Positions 37,287 to 50,375 of a DNA stretch of 64,000 nt are shown one piece after another. Below the pieces are notes generated by a model. That model was not told the origin of the DNA and did not search any database. It was given only the letters and a program-made list of their open reading frames with translations. This DNA comes from Glandiceps talaboti (Eukaryota > Hemichordata > Enteropneusta > Spengelidae), in contig NC_135564.1 of the NCBI RefSeq assembly GCF_964340395.1, positions 18,370,431 to 18,434,430 of the forward strand. The letters are read 5' to 3'. Numbering within the stretch: the first letter of the stretch is position 1; every line of letters starts with the position of its first letter. The position numbers and the translations under genes are program-made.

Positions 37287-37456
37287 CTCCTTCAGGTGTA
37301 TTCACTTTGATTACTTGTGAAAATCCTCCTCCTGCAGCAGTAGTGAAAGCTTGTACATATATCTCGTACTGGAGATATTTGTCTTCTAGACCAGTAAATT
37401 GGTACTGTAAATTATTCTGAGAGTCTTCAATGACATTTATGGTAGCAAATGTCCTC
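37287..37456 (-). CDS. Receptor exon: FN3 domain 2, second half
   Basis: Acceptor ATGTCTACAG, donor GGAG|GTATTG. The phase-2 entry completes Leu from the upstream exon. It reads RTFATINVIEDSQNN, FTGLEDKYLQYEIYVQAFTT and GGGFSQVIKVNTPEG, giving the L-x-x-x-Y-x-x-Y-x-I-x-V-x-A strand and the C-terminal end of an FN3 domain. Confidence 0.92.
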
Positions 37457-37924
37457 CTGTAGACATGAAAATTATCATTAAGTGGTAAAATGTGTAGCCT
37501 GTATACAGCATTGATCTGTGGTTCCAGTAGCCCTCATCCTCTCAACTTTTAATGGAATAATCATATACATGCTATATCAAAATAAATGCTTAATCTCCAC
37601 TTATGCATTGTTATGTTATGGCTAAATTTCAACAAATTTAAATCAAACACAAATAAGAAACTGATTTCGTTTTCCCAATGTATGGATAAGAAAGTTTCTT
37701 CCTGGTTTGCACATAGCAATATTTGTTTAGACCACAGAAATATGTCCAAAAATGCTAATTAAACTCAACACAACAACAAAACTTTTATTTTGCTTTCCTA
37801 ATGTTATAATACTTATATCTACAAGATAGAGAAGTTTTTTCCTGTTTGTACATCACAACATCTGTTCAGAGCACAAAAAAATAGGTTTTAACAAATACAG
37901 CCAATGACGTGTAGCACAACTGTA

Positions 37925-38490
37925 CACTTTTTAAAAATGTTTATCCATATGCTAGTCCATGCTAACAATAGGTGTTCATTTGCTGAATCCAGTTGCCTAT
38001 CCAACCATGTTGCTATCTTTGCGATATATGCGATCATTCGGCTGTTGCTATGGGCGTGGTCATAATCCCCGTTATCTTCGCAATATATGTGATTATTTGG
38101 CTGTTGCTATGGTCGTGGTCCTGTTGCTAGGCACGTTTGCATACATTTTTTGAATGTTTATTCATTTGTCTTTCAATTCCTGTTGTTACCTTCGCAATAT
38201 ACATTATCAGTTAGCTGTTGCTATGGGCGTGGTCTTGTTGCTAGGCAAATTTACATACATTTTTTGAATGTTTATTCAATTGTCTATTAATCCCTGTTAT
38301 CATTGTGAAATACACGACCGTTTGGCTGTTACTATTGGCGTGGTTATGGTTGCTAGGATATTTGCATACATTTTTTAAATGTTTACTCATGTTGCCTACC
38401 AGATGATGTTGTTATTTAACCAAAATATACTGCCATTTGGTTGTTTGTAAGGGCGTGGTCATGGTTGCTAGGGCCAATTTTGTCAACATG
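37925..38490 (+). repeat. Intronic tandem repeat, about 125 bp units
   Basis: Four to five units each carry TTTTTTGAATGTTTATTCA, a GTTATC or GTTACC word, TCGCAATATA, TTTGGCTGTTGCTATGGGCG, TGGTC and GTTGCTAGGC in order. Divergence rises to the right. It sits between the two exons of FN3-2. Confidence 0.9.
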
Positions 38491-38814
38491 TTTTGAAGAA
38501 AATCTGCAGAATAACACTTTCAGAAACATCTCACCAAGTTTCAGACTTAATCTGCCCAGTAGTCTTTGAGTTTAAGTTTTTTGACCAAAAATCAGATTTT
38601 TTGACCCAAATCACAAACTGGTGGTAAGATCATTTTGATTTGAACAATTTCCCAACTAGGCATCCAAGGTAATGTCCCCACCAAATATCATGTCAATTGG
38701 TTCAGCGGTTTTTGACTTTAAGTTGTTTACACACACCTCAGTTCAGTTGTGCTAAAAATGCTAATTTTGAACATTATATGTTGGTGCCCTCAAAATGTAT
38801 GGGAGTCAACTTAC

Positions 38815-38953
38815 AAGGATTCGTTGGCCTCACTTTCCAAGTGTACTTGTCGCAAACATACTTGGTATTTGATGATGTCACCATTTGGGTTAAGTGGGGG
38901 ATCCCAGCTAACATTTATACTGGTCTTGTTACTGGTTGTTGCACTCACATTGA
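38815..38953 (-). CDS. Receptor exon: FN3 domain 2, first half (5' end displaced by insertion)
   Basis: The donor TCCTT|GTAAGT (phase 2) is clear. The frame reads VNVSATTSNKTSINVSWDPP, NPNGDIIKYQV, a canonical FN3 start with its Trp. The nearest usable AG in phase 1 is in TGAACCAG (38954-38955). Upstream of that the sequence is the end of a CACTA-like element (from 38962), whose TTTTTTCT tract would act as the pyrimidine stretch. The first 10 bases of the ancestral exon are now at 59474-59483. A closer AG in CTACTAG, if used, leads straight into an in-frame TGA. Confidence 0.85.
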
Positions 38954-38958
38954 CTGGT

Positions 38959-38961
38959 TCA
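38959..38961. repeat. Target-site duplication, left copy (TCA)
   Basis: TCA directly precedes the CACTAGTAG terminus; an identical TCA follows the other terminus at 59474-59476. Confidence 0.75.
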
Positions 38962-39220
38962 CACTAGTAGAAAAAATAGTACAGATTACGACATTTTCCG
39001 TACTATAGTTCAGATTGAGTTCAATTCTGTACTTTTATGCTGATGAGGTGGACGTTTCTGTACTTTCCCATTAGCGCCTGTCTAATCGGATTATACTCGA
39101 TCTGAAAAATAGTTCAGATTGCGAGTCGGAAGTGATTTGAATACATTTGCATTTAGTTCAGAATATATTCATGAGTTCACCCCGATAACCGGGCAGTAAA
39201 CAAATGAATATTCAAATCTA
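38962..39220 (+). repeat. Terminal inverted repeat, left (259 bp)
   Basis: Matches the reverse complement of 59215-59473 with one visible substitution (CAGATTACG against CAGTTTACG). Subterminal TAGTTCAGATTG-like words occur near 38977, 39005, 39106 and 39158. Confidence 0.95.
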
Positions 39221-40320
39221 CCGTGCTTGCAATCAATACGTACATAAACGCTATACGTGTAGCTAGTGTATTCGATACATATGTATGTATATAAGCAGGC
39301 TTATGATATGAACTACATGGTTAGGACGTACGTAGATTGTAATATCACAGGGCTCATTTTGAAATAAATGTTCGTAACGCCTTTTCATAATGCACTACAT
39401 ACCGCCACCACTAAACGTGTTTCACATTTCTACGCGTTTGATGCATAGTAATACAGATTTAGATGACATGACAATCGTTTCCAATAATAGTTTAAAATTG
39501 GGCCACAAATATTGCTAGTGTATGGAGCTTCTTAACAAACCTGACCGGCCAATAGCGTCAACAAACTCACAGTAGAGACGTGCTGACAGATTTGAGTCTG
39601 TGGACATTATTTCTAGCTAAGTAAAATTGAGTGACTATTGGGAATATTATATGGCATCCATGTCGTCCATGTCGTCTATAGTTTCTGACGGACCGTGTTA
39701 TGTACAACGTAACGCTGAACGAAATACGGTCCATCAGGAATTAACTAGACTAACCTCTATGGGAATAGTATTCTTGTCCATGTGTCGTTTATAGAACAAT
39801 TAAGTGTTAGGGTGTGATCTTCACAGTAATAAACAAGCCTTTAGAAGAACAACAGGTATTCACGCCTCAAATATCTTGGGCATCATCCAAATTACGATCA
39901 TGAGCACCAAAGTAAAGGAAATACTTAATGACGTTCGGCATGCAGAACCCCCCCCCCCCCGGGCCCGTACCTATGGGTACATGCCCGGCATCCATGTAAC
40001 TGTTATATCACTCTACATGACGATTCTGAGGGCCCTCATCTCTTATTCTCTTGTTTTATTTCAATGTGGTATACTCATAACTCCTGTTTTTATAGTATAA
40101 CTGTACAATTGGCTTCGATCAGTGCATTCCAGATTTTCATGAGTCATGTGTGCACATTGCACAGATATCTGCAGAATACTTAAAAGGTATAAGCTCGGTA
40201 AACAGATTAGGGACGATAGTCTCGAGTCTGGCAGCGAGACTATAAGGAGCACTGACTTTGCCCTCATATCTTCATCCCATTTTGCACTGAAGAAGTTTCA
40301 CATGGCTCTCATATTTCATA
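39221..40320. other. Element interior, no supported gene
   Basis: No coding features were recognised; a C run lies at about 39950-39960. Confidence 0.5.
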
Positions 40321-40759
40321 TATACTCTTTCTAAATATATGGTGATGCAACATGAGTAGAAATAACTGGGGTTAACTAAGTTTGGTAGTCAATATAGCAG
40401 GTTTACCATCAAACTGACGCAAAATTTGTTTCAAATTTGTCTAGTAAAAACCGTTGGCCCAGTTGTCGATTAAGGCTTACAAGTTACACAAAGCATGATA
40501 AGACACTGTGAATGGTGCAAATAAACAACGTGCGAAATGCTATACTCTTTCTAAATATATGGTGATGCAACATGAGTAGAAATAACTGGGGTTAACTAAG
40601 TTTGGTAGTCAATATAGCAGGTTTACCATCAAACTGACGCAAAATTTGTTTCAAATTTGTCTAGTAAAAACCGTTGGCCCAGTTGTCGATTAGGCTTACA
40701 AGTTACACAAAGCATGATAAGACACTGTGAATGGTGCAAATAAACAACGTGCGAAATGC
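40321..40759 (+). repeat. 220-bp tandem duplication
   Basis: Units 40321-40540 and 40541-40759 are the same apart from one deleted A (GATTAAGGC against GATTAGGC). Recent duplication inside the element. Confidence 0.97.
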
Positions 40760-41589
40760 CAAATACCAAATGCAAACAATACAAGCGAACAAAAGGGCCT
40801 GTATGCACTCTAATAGCCCGATATTTTGCCTAAAATCAGGCTCACATGTGCGAACGGTGTGTTTTTGACGTACCTAGTAGGCAGTGATGTAGATAATAGC
40901 CGGTTACCGGTCACAACGCCCAGCTATAACTTATAAGTATAACAGTTGTGGGACCGGCTTAGGAAAGTACTCAAACCTGACGATCATTGAACAAATTCTA
41001 AGGTTGGAAAATTAAATATGAGTTGCCCGGGAGTTCTAATAGCAAGTAAAATACCCAAAGTGTAAACAAAAATATAAATTAATTCATAATTATTTGGAAA
41101 ACATTAGACGATTACGCAGTAAAACAAGACTGGCCACGCTATCGCTAGCGAAAGCCTTCGAACTAGTTTCATAACGACCGGACGTTGAAGGAAGCGCGAA
41201 GCGAAGTGTGAGGTCAATGTGACGTCTCATGATGATGTATGATGCATCAACATGACGTTTACGTAGAGTTGCACTAAATGTTTTCTAAACTTCAGTGGAA
41301 AGAATTTTTGTCGATCAGACACTGGCTATGTTTAAATTCTTAAAACATCTGAGAAAACTGAAGAGGGGAAGCAAAATGTGACACTGACAGACAAGCCAGA
41401 CGTACGGCACATGTACAGAAGGCGAGGCACACCCTCTGAAGCAAACTGGACAATTATCGTGCGTGTCACGTATAAGGCATCATATGTAATACATGTAGCT
41501 AACCAAATGTTCTTGTACTGCAGTCTTTCTTGTAACAGGTATTGGAAATTGTCAGAAACCTGATGATTTTTTGACTGAATAAGTTTCGA

Positions 41590-41784
<195 letters not shown>

Positions 41785-42717
41785 GAGACCAAACTAGAGT
41801 CGGTACTCACCCCACCACGACATATGCATTTTTGTGATTTTGAAACGATAAAGAAAGTTAATATGAATATTGGGACGATTGGAAATCGGACGATGTGAAT
41901 CGTAATCGAATATCTCAGACCATCCACAATATATGTCGTGTTGACTTAGGCGATCCCAGAAACCATTCTTAGTTTACCCCTTTCACATATATTATCAACC
42001 ATGCTAATGTTTTGAAACAAATCTCGATTAACAGGTAATTTAGCGCTTGAAAGATGGCGACGTCCATCCCCCCCCCCCCCCCGGCTGCACATATTTTAAT
42101 ATGCAATTATACATTACCCCCTCCCCATACACGTCAGAGAAGTACAGTATGGTACACTATATGACACATTGTAAGCTAACAGTGGAAATCAACTTCAGTG
42201 TCCATACATATCAGACATAGAGATTTCTTTACAAATGGATGTGGGCTCATTGGGCTGTAACCTGTACTTGGAAAACTTAACCAGCAGAGTTTTCTTTTTG
42301 AATCCAATGTCTTGACAGAAACGGCACCCCCCTTCGATAACTAGTGGGGAGGGTGTGTCCCCCTCCCACAGTAGGCAATTTTTTGAAAAATAAGGACATG
42401 TAGGAGGCCATTTAGCGGCATAATATTTCAAACCATACACATTATTGGAAGCCATAAAGTACTTGAAAATTGTCTTCAATACCCAAATTGTACTCTCATT
42501 AAATTATTTTACAACTGTATTACCTACGCTTTAACTAATACATAGATATTTTGGCAGACACACACATTCGTTTGGCCATTGGCTGCCTAATAATTAAATG
42601 TGTGGTAGGTAAATGAAGTGAACAATTTTGCAAAGTACAAGGTAAACGATTGCTCCTGTGGTTTGAATGTTCAACAAAGTCTCCACACAGAGAGATAGAG
42701 CAAGAGAGAAGGAGACA

Positions 42718-42750
42718 TACGGAGACGAGAGAGAGAGAGAGGGGGGAGAC

Positions 42751-42832
<82 letters not shown>
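42718..42832. repeat. (GA)n microsatellite, copy 2 with shared flank
   Basis: A GA array with the same TACGGAGACGAGAGAG...GAGACGGGAGAG lead as at 41590, implying that array and flank were duplicated together. Confidence 0.95.
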
Positions 42833-42834
<2 letters not shown>

Positions 42835-42989
42835 TACACTTATACAAATGTAAATTTACTTGGTAAACAACTGCTCCTGAGGTTTAATTTTGGTTCAAAC
42901 CATGAGCAGAATATTCGGGGCCCTTTCAGACCATCACAATTGTCATGCCCCCCTCCCTTTGAACCTCAATTTTGTTCATGCCCCCCCCC

Positions 42990-43830
42990 CGTAAATTCTG
43001 ACTCCAGCGTAATTTCAAGAGTATTCCGAGCTCGGTATTACAGGCATTCGACTAGAGTCTTTATACCTCAAAGATATACAACAGTCCATTTCTGTACAAG
43101 GCATATCAGAAACCAAACATTTGCAGTGTGGAGTGCCACAAAACCCTGTGCTTGGTCCACTCTTACACGCGTATGCTGTCTATACACACCACCACTTGGA
43201 AAGCTAATCCAACATCAAAATCTCAATATGCAACAACATGCAGACGACAACCAGATTTACCAATATATTTCCCCAATCACATACGTCAACTACAGTAACT
43301 AAGATGGAAACTGTTGCACATGATATAAACGACCCAAAATAAGCTAGTTTAATGATGGCAAAACCGAGGTCCTCCTTATCACGTCTCAGTTCAACAGGCT
43401 TCCTCGTCTCATGAACCACATCAACATTGGATTGTCTTCTGTGCAGTTGGTGGATTCAGCATGTACCATTTGTGTAACAATTGATGACCGTTATAACCTC
43501 AAGAAGCACATCTCGTTGACATGTAGATCAGTTCTTTTTCACCCCCGAACAATAGGTCGCATCATTGACAGTGGAGGGGGCCCCTCCACTGTCTATGGTC
43601 GCATACGCCAGTATCTTACAAACGGAGTTTGTCAGAACCTTGGTCATGCACTTATATCATCGAAACCTGACTACTGAATGGCCCTTCTGTATGGGCTGCC
43701 AGCTAAAAACATTGCCCCTCTTCAACATGCCCAAAATACAGCAGCTAGGATTGTGTCAGGTACAAAGAAAACAGATCACGTCACATCGGTTCTTTCAATA
43801 ACACAGTTTAGTTAGAAATCACACTGGCGT
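42990..43830 (+). mobile_element. Degraded LINE reverse transcriptase fragment (plus strand)
   Basis: Frames shift but read in order: SAVWSATKP-type GVPQ remnant with VLGPLL (about 43.12-43.18 kb), LNMQQHADDNQIYQYI with the ADD catalytic motif (43.22-43.27 kb), NHINIGLSSVQLVDSA, TIDDRYNLKKHI, then LISSKPDY, ALLYGLPAKN and LQHAQNTAARIVSG (to 43.76 kb). This is the conserved C-terminal half of a jockey/CR1-group reverse transcriptase. Frameshifts, an in-frame TGA and an inserted hairpin at 43567-43593 show it is dead. Confidence 0.85.
43567..43593. repeat. Perfect 13-bp-arm hairpin within the LINE fragment
   Basis: GACAGTGGAGGGG, one G, then the exact reverse complement, followed by TATGG. It shares the CCATAGACA-type end with hairpins at 45968, 53618 and 15668. 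Confidence 0.9.
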
Positions 43831-43882
43831 CAAGTGCAGTTACATAATATACCAGTAGGTAGGGCCTACATGTACATGTAGT

Positions 43883-43908
43883 CTCAGGTCACTACATTGT
43901 GGTCTGAG
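43883..43908. repeat. Short inverted repeat CTCAGGTCAC/GTGGTCTGAG
   Basis: Two 10-bp arms with one mismatched pair. It is related to the perfect hairpin at 58919-58950. Confidence 0.6.
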
Positions 43909-44079
43909 ATGTAGTTTACACCACTATGACCTAAGAACTTGAACCAGGGCTGAGGAGAAGTGGTCTGAGGTTAAATTTTTGCAGCTCTCGTTCAGCAATC
44001 TCAAAACATTTCAGCCTACTTCCCGTAATGAACACTTGTTAAGCATTTTTGTAGCTCCCATACTCAAAGACTACATATA

Positions 44080-44443
44080 TGTTTATATACGACTCAAAAT
44101 ATAACACTGAAATTTACTTTGAACACGTTCAGTTTCAGTAGACGTATTAAAACCCAAAATCTCCACCGTATAATTTAATATCGGTAATAGTTTACAGTCA
44201 AAAACTTTTAAATTTAGTTTTGACTAGGAGGTCCCCAAGTTTTGCAAGTTGACTCATGACCGCAATCATTGCTTTACTCGCTTGAGCTGCAAGCGCTAAA
44301 TACCATAGACCACTGCTTGACATAATCACGCCTAGATATTCATAAAAAGCGAACAACGTCGAGTTTATGACCACCAATAACCACTTTTCAATTTTCTTAA
44401 GAATTTCATCTCTTAGTAAATACAATAATTTTAGTTTTGACAT
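44080..44443 (-). mobile_element. Degraded LINE fragment (minus strand)
   Basis: The frame reads FYEYLGVIMSSSGLW, AQASKAMIAV, KLGDLL, then after a frameshift FDCKLLPILNYTVEILGF and ETERVQSKFQCYIL. The YLGVxxSxxGxW ... KAxxA ... Fd-x-x-x-x-P-i-L-x-Y-x-x-E-x-x-G order is typical downstream of LINE reverse transcriptases. It is opposite in orientation to its neighbour, so a separate insertion. Confidence 0.75.
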
Positions 44444-44449
44444 ACATGT

Positions 44450-45569
<1,120 letters not shown>

Positions 45570-45967
45570 CCATTGCTCGGTTGACGGCAACGCGGTCAAA
45601 GATATCGGGTTCTTTGCACAATACACGTGTATATAGAAATGATGTCCCTTAAATTTCCCCTCTTTTCATTCTTGCTCTTTTCAACTACAATATAGATTTT
45701 GATAATTTCCATAGGTCTCACGAGATATACTCTTCAAAGAAAAACAAGTTCGTGTCGGGGTTTGACACGAGAATAGTCTGTGCTTGGAGTAATTATACTG
45801 TCAGTATAATTTCTCAAAGGTATGTGTTATCGTGGAAGTTTAAACATTATTTATACTTTAATGGTGTTATAGATTTTGACCCAAGCTATGCATGCCACGG
45901 TCACAAGCTATATTGCGTCAGATCGATTTGCCAAACAAGTTTGCCAGAATTAACGCATCCCATCAAA

Positions 45968-46001
45968 CCATGGACCCTCCACAAAGGTGGAGTGTCTATG
46001 G
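45968..46001. repeat. CCATGGAC...GTCTATGG hairpin
   Basis: CCATGGACCCTCCAC, a short AAAG loop, then GTGGAGTGTCTATGG: 15-bp arms with two mismatches. Same end motif as the hairpin at 43567. Confidence 0.75.
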
Positions 46002-46259
46002 TCAAACAAATGACAGGTCGCAGAAACTATGGTCATGGAAGTATGAACGTCGTTTATACTTGTACGCCGTGACATACAATGAGCGCAGTGCCATGATTGA
46101 CCGGATTATTCAGTGTCGACAATCCCAGTTAATATAATCCCAAAGGCAAACTTGTTTTATTTACCACCTTGCCAAGCAACACAGGGTGGTGGCGAGGCGA
46201 AGTTGTAATGTACTGTCGCTTTGATATTCACGATTTTGGAAAGGAAATAGATAACATCG

Positions 46260-47145
46260 GGTTAGATCTTGAGAGTAAATAAGAAGAAAAGAAGAGTTAA
46301 TTTGAAATCAGTGATAAACGAGTTGTCTATTTTTAAGAAACTAAATATAAGGAAAGCTATGGGTCCTGATAACATATGTGGTAGGTTACTGAATGTCTAT
46401 GCATCGCAGTTAGCTAGTGTTTCCAGTAGATTGTTCAATTGGTCGTACGATGATCATACGATATCAACCATTTGGAAAACATCTACCATCTGTCCGGTCC
46501 CTAAAAACTTCCAAGGCATCGTCCTGTAGCACTGACTTCCATTGTGATGAAATGCTTCGAGCGTATTTTACTTTGTCAAAACCCACAAAAACATTCACAC
46601 CTTGACCCATACCAATTTACATATTAAAGTAATAGAGGTACTGATAATGCAACTCTCACATTACTTCACGATGCGTATACACATCTTGAAATACCAAGTT
46701 CATTTGTAAGACTATTGGTTATTGATTTTTCATCAGTCGTTAACAGAAGACCACCAAACATGATGGCTCATAAACTTAGTTATTTAAACGTTAACCCCAA
46801 ACTCATCCTCTGGATAATGGATTTTCTTGTCAACCTTTCCCAGTTTGTTCGCAGCCTTCCATTCAACATTTAGGGGTGCCTCACAGAGCACGATACTCTC
46901 ACACAAACTATTTACACTTTACACAAATGACTGCTCATCAGGTACCGATACAAATCCACTTATCAAATATTCTGATAACTCTGCATTAGTTGACCTGTCA
47001 AATTCTGACCGTACTTATTTCGATGAAGTTGATGGGTTTGTTACTTAGTGTAAAGAAAACTACTTGGACGAAAGGTCGACTTTAGGAAGAAACCTAAAGT
47101 AGTGCCCGACCTTTTTATTGACAATGTTAAAGTTGAACAGGTGAC

Positions 47146-47243
<98 letters not shown>

Positions 47244-47290
47244 TCATCAACTTCTATAAAGTCCAAAATGAAATGATAAAACATGTACAT
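46260..47290 (+). mobile_element. Degraded LINE reverse transcriptase (plus strand), interrupted by a TA array
   Basis: The order of motifs is KLNIRKAMGPDNICGRLLNV, SRLFNWS, WKTSTICPVPK, then after frame changes DNATLTLLHDAYTHLE, VRLLVIDFSSVVNRR (first catalytic Asp block), KLSYLNVNPKLILWIMDFL, the STILSPKLFTLYTNDC block, KYSDNSALVDL (in place of YADD) and VKVEQVTKY. This is an RT core with several frameshifts. A TA array (47150-47241) sits in the last block. A second LINE lineage from the one at 42990. Confidence 0.85.
47150..47241. repeat. (TA)n microsatellite inside the LINE fragment
   Basis: TA array of about 92 bp placed where the LINE frame reads VEQVTKY. Confidence 0.97.
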
Positions 47291-48082
47291 TTTGGAAATT
47301 ATCTCATGTATAATGCTAGATTATAAAGTGACAAAGAGTGGTTCATCTGAGTGGATAGCTAAACCTCTTGACGATTTATAAACAATGGGAAATAGGCAGC
47401 TATCTCGATGTTCATTTTAACCTATTTTCCCAGAGAATATTTTCAGAACTGGTATCCAAATTACCAAGATCACGTTTTTCATATTTACTGATATGCCGCT
47501 TTAGTTATGGCCGGTTTTGTGAGATGTTTTGCGTGCACAATGTAAACCACAGACAAGGCATGTAAACTTCTACTTGCAAACCCGTCTATTTCAGGCTTGG
47601 CCTCTTACCACTCTTGGAGGAATTGTACTGACTCCTCCAAGACCACGTCTGACACAGTGGCCTGAAACCCATAGTCTATCGCGAGTATATTGTCTACCCT
47701 TCAAGAGACACACATTCTCTGCCAGTCACCCTTTTAAAAATACGCTTGTTAAACGTCTGCTCCTGGAGTTAAATTTGGTTCAACTCATGAGCAAAATATT
47801 TGTACGTGACTCCGGGTCCCTTTCAGACAATCCGAATTTTCACGCACGTCCCAATTCGTTTTTTTCCCGTGACAACAATTTTCTCCTGAGCCTCCCCCTA
47901 CCCTAATCTAGTTCCTGACGACCGTATTCCAATTTTACACTACATCTTTACATATTACGTATAGTCAATGTCATTACTCTCGTTGCCGATGTGTTGGCAA
48001 TTATATATATATATGTATAATATCCATAATCTACGGAAGCGTATTAGTGCCAAGTTGTAAGGGAAAAAATAAAATTTAAAAT

Positions 48083-48436
48083 CTCGTAATTACGAGATTT
48101 CAATTCTCGTAATTACGACTTTTTTCTCGTAATTACGACTTTTTTCTCGTAATTACGACTTTTCAATTCTCGTAATTACGACTTTTCGATTCTCGTAATT
48201 ACGACTTTTTTCTCGTAATTACGTCTTTTTTCTCGTAATTACGACTTTTCAATTCTCGTAATTACGACTTTTCGATTCTCGTAATTACGACTTTTTTCTC
48301 GTAATTACGACTTTTTTCTCGTAATTACGACTTTTCAATTCTCGTAATTACGACTTTTCGATTCTCGTAATTACGACTTTTTGAATCTCGTAATTACGAG
48401 AATCGTAAAGACATTTCGATTCTCGTAATTACGTCG
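48083..48436 (+). repeat. Left array of TCTCGTAATTACGACTTTT units (16 copies)
   Basis: Sixteen copies of CGTAATTACG by hand count, spaced about 19-23 bp apart. Spacers are of three kinds: TTTTTT, TTTTCAATT and TTTTCGATT. The core is self-complementary and contains TAATTA. Confidence 0.95.
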
Positions 48437-48900
48437 CAATTCTCCGGTAAGTTGATATCTAACTGGAAAAATCACACTGCCATTTTAAGTTCATGTTATA
48501 AGCAACAGCTGAGTTCTCAACAACACCCGATCATCGGGTAGTAAGTACATTTAAGGTGAACTGAACACTCTAATATAAGTCCAGTGAAATTACATAACAC
48601 CTATAGGTTAAAAAAAGAAATGGCAATGAAATAACGTGTTCACATATGTACACACATATACTGGATGCAACAAGAAGGTAGTAGGTTCACTGCAATTTTT
48701 AAACAGGCAATCTGTCAATGAACTTAGCCAAATAATAAACACAAAACAAGAATTCCAGAACAACAAGAATTCTTCATCAGCAAAGAATTTGTTCAAATAA
48801 ATCCAATATTAAACATATATATATATTCTTCTGAAATTCGGACACAACTCCAACTTATATCCAATGATGAAGATGTAGGGAAATTGTCCAATACAAGACA

Positions 48901-48990
48901 GGATTACGACTGATGAAGGACCTAACGGCCGGTCCGAAACGTCTTAAAAGAAGGATCGATAAAGTTTCTATCTGGGGACGTCTCGCCAAT
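48901..48990 (+). ncRNA. Candidate hammerhead ribozyme (Penelope-type)
   Basis: CTGATGA (48910-48916) is followed by a 5-bp stem II (GGACC with GGTCC, loop TAACGGCC), then GAAAC (48936-48940). Stem III can form between ACGTC (48939-48943) and GACGT (48977-48981) with a long loop. The C at 48982 is then the expected cleavage position. Stem I is weak (CGA with TCG, then an internal loop and AGG with CCT). Core motifs in this order match the hammerhead consensus. Hammerheads with this arrangement are known in Penelope-like retroelements. Activity cannot be judged from sequence. Confidence 0.6.
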
Positions 48991-49494
48991 GCCTTCCTAC
49001 TAACACCCTGATATACCAGGGTCAATAACCTCGACAAACCGGTCACTTGGCTAACTGACCCTCAAACCAATATTATTATACCATACCAAATACATATATT
49101 CAAGTATTTATCAACCGTGGAAAAGGTCTCCACACATTTTCAAACTTGATCGAACGACCTACGGTGCCACGTTATTGAATTTTAAATTTCAAAACCGTAT
49201 AAATCTGATTTACCTTAATGAAGAAAATTCTAAACTAAAGTTGTGAATTTTACCTTCAATTTCAAATCCATTATTGATTCATTTTGCCGACATATAATGA
49301 AAGAATATTCTTCGCTTTTTAATGCACTCGAGTTTTTTTTAAAGAAACGAAAAACGCAATCAAATCATACAAACCGGTTACCGTGTCAAACACTCTATAG
49401 TACATTTGCTTAGTACATCAAAATCATAAGATTCGTGTCTGAACAATTCAAAAATTGATAAATAACAAACAATAAAAAATCATAATTTCATAAT

Positions 49495-49872
49495 TACGAC
49501 AATCAAAAAGTCGTAATAACGAGAATCGTAAAGTCGTAAATACGAGAATAGAAAAGTCGTAATTACGAGAATCAAAAAGTCGTAATTACGAGAATCGAAA
49601 AGTCGTAATTACGAGAATCAAAAAGTCGTAATTACGAGAATCAAAAAGTCGTAATTACGAGAATCAAAAAGTCGTAATTACGAGAATCGAAAAGTCGTAA
49701 TTACGAGAATCGAAAAGTCGTAATTACGAGAATCGAAAAGTCGTAATTACGAGAATCAAAAAGTCGTAATTACGAGAATCAAAAAGTCGTAATTACGAGA
49801 ATCGAAAAGTCGTAATTACGAGAATTGAAAAGTCGTAATTACGAGAATCTTTTAGTACGATTCTCGTAATTA
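49495..49872 (-). repeat. Internal array of the same palindrome (13 intact, 3 degenerate copies)
   Basis: Units read AAAAGTCGTAATTACGAGAATC, the reverse complement of the left-array orientation. Degenerate copies (CGTAATAACG, CGTAAATACG, CGTAATTATG) lie at its two ends. Confidence 0.93.
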
Positions 49873-50375
49873 TGACTCGGAGAATTAAACCTGTGATTAT
49901 TATGAAAATCTAAAACATGTATATATTAGTAAAGTTCATGTTCGTATAAAACATGTGGCGTCTTACGATGTTTTTATCACCATGCATGGCAGCATGTGAC
50001 CTATTTTTGATCAGCAAGGAGCAAGGTCCAAATACATTTTATGCACTTCGTTGAAAGCGCTTACAATGTAGTACTATATAAGGGTAAAGTTACTTGATGG
50101 AGGGGGCGAAGAAAATGGCATAAAAACAAGTTACTTTCCGAATTTTAAGGCTGTGACTATTTTGATGTGATTGCTTATATTTTCCATGTTACCTCTAACT
50201 CCATTCCTCCGCAGAAAACCAAAAACAAAACAATACTACATATTTGATAATGAGAGGGTGATGTGCCCCCTTCTAAATATGGACCTTGGGAATCCCAAAA
50301 GTCAAATGGTTCACTCCTAAATCCAGCGCTCAGAGTGATAACTGACTTGCTACTAACTGTTGTTGGCTTACCACA

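Noticed and set aside
38815-38867. Alternative donor CAA|GTATGT inside the FN3-2a exon
   Set aside because: It would end in phase 0, but the next exon requires phase 2, which the TCCTT|GTAAGT donor supplies exactly.
42667-43302. 211-codon plus-strand frame
   Set aside because: It joins a GA microsatellite (ERERER) to a degraded LINE fragment by chance and is not a gene.
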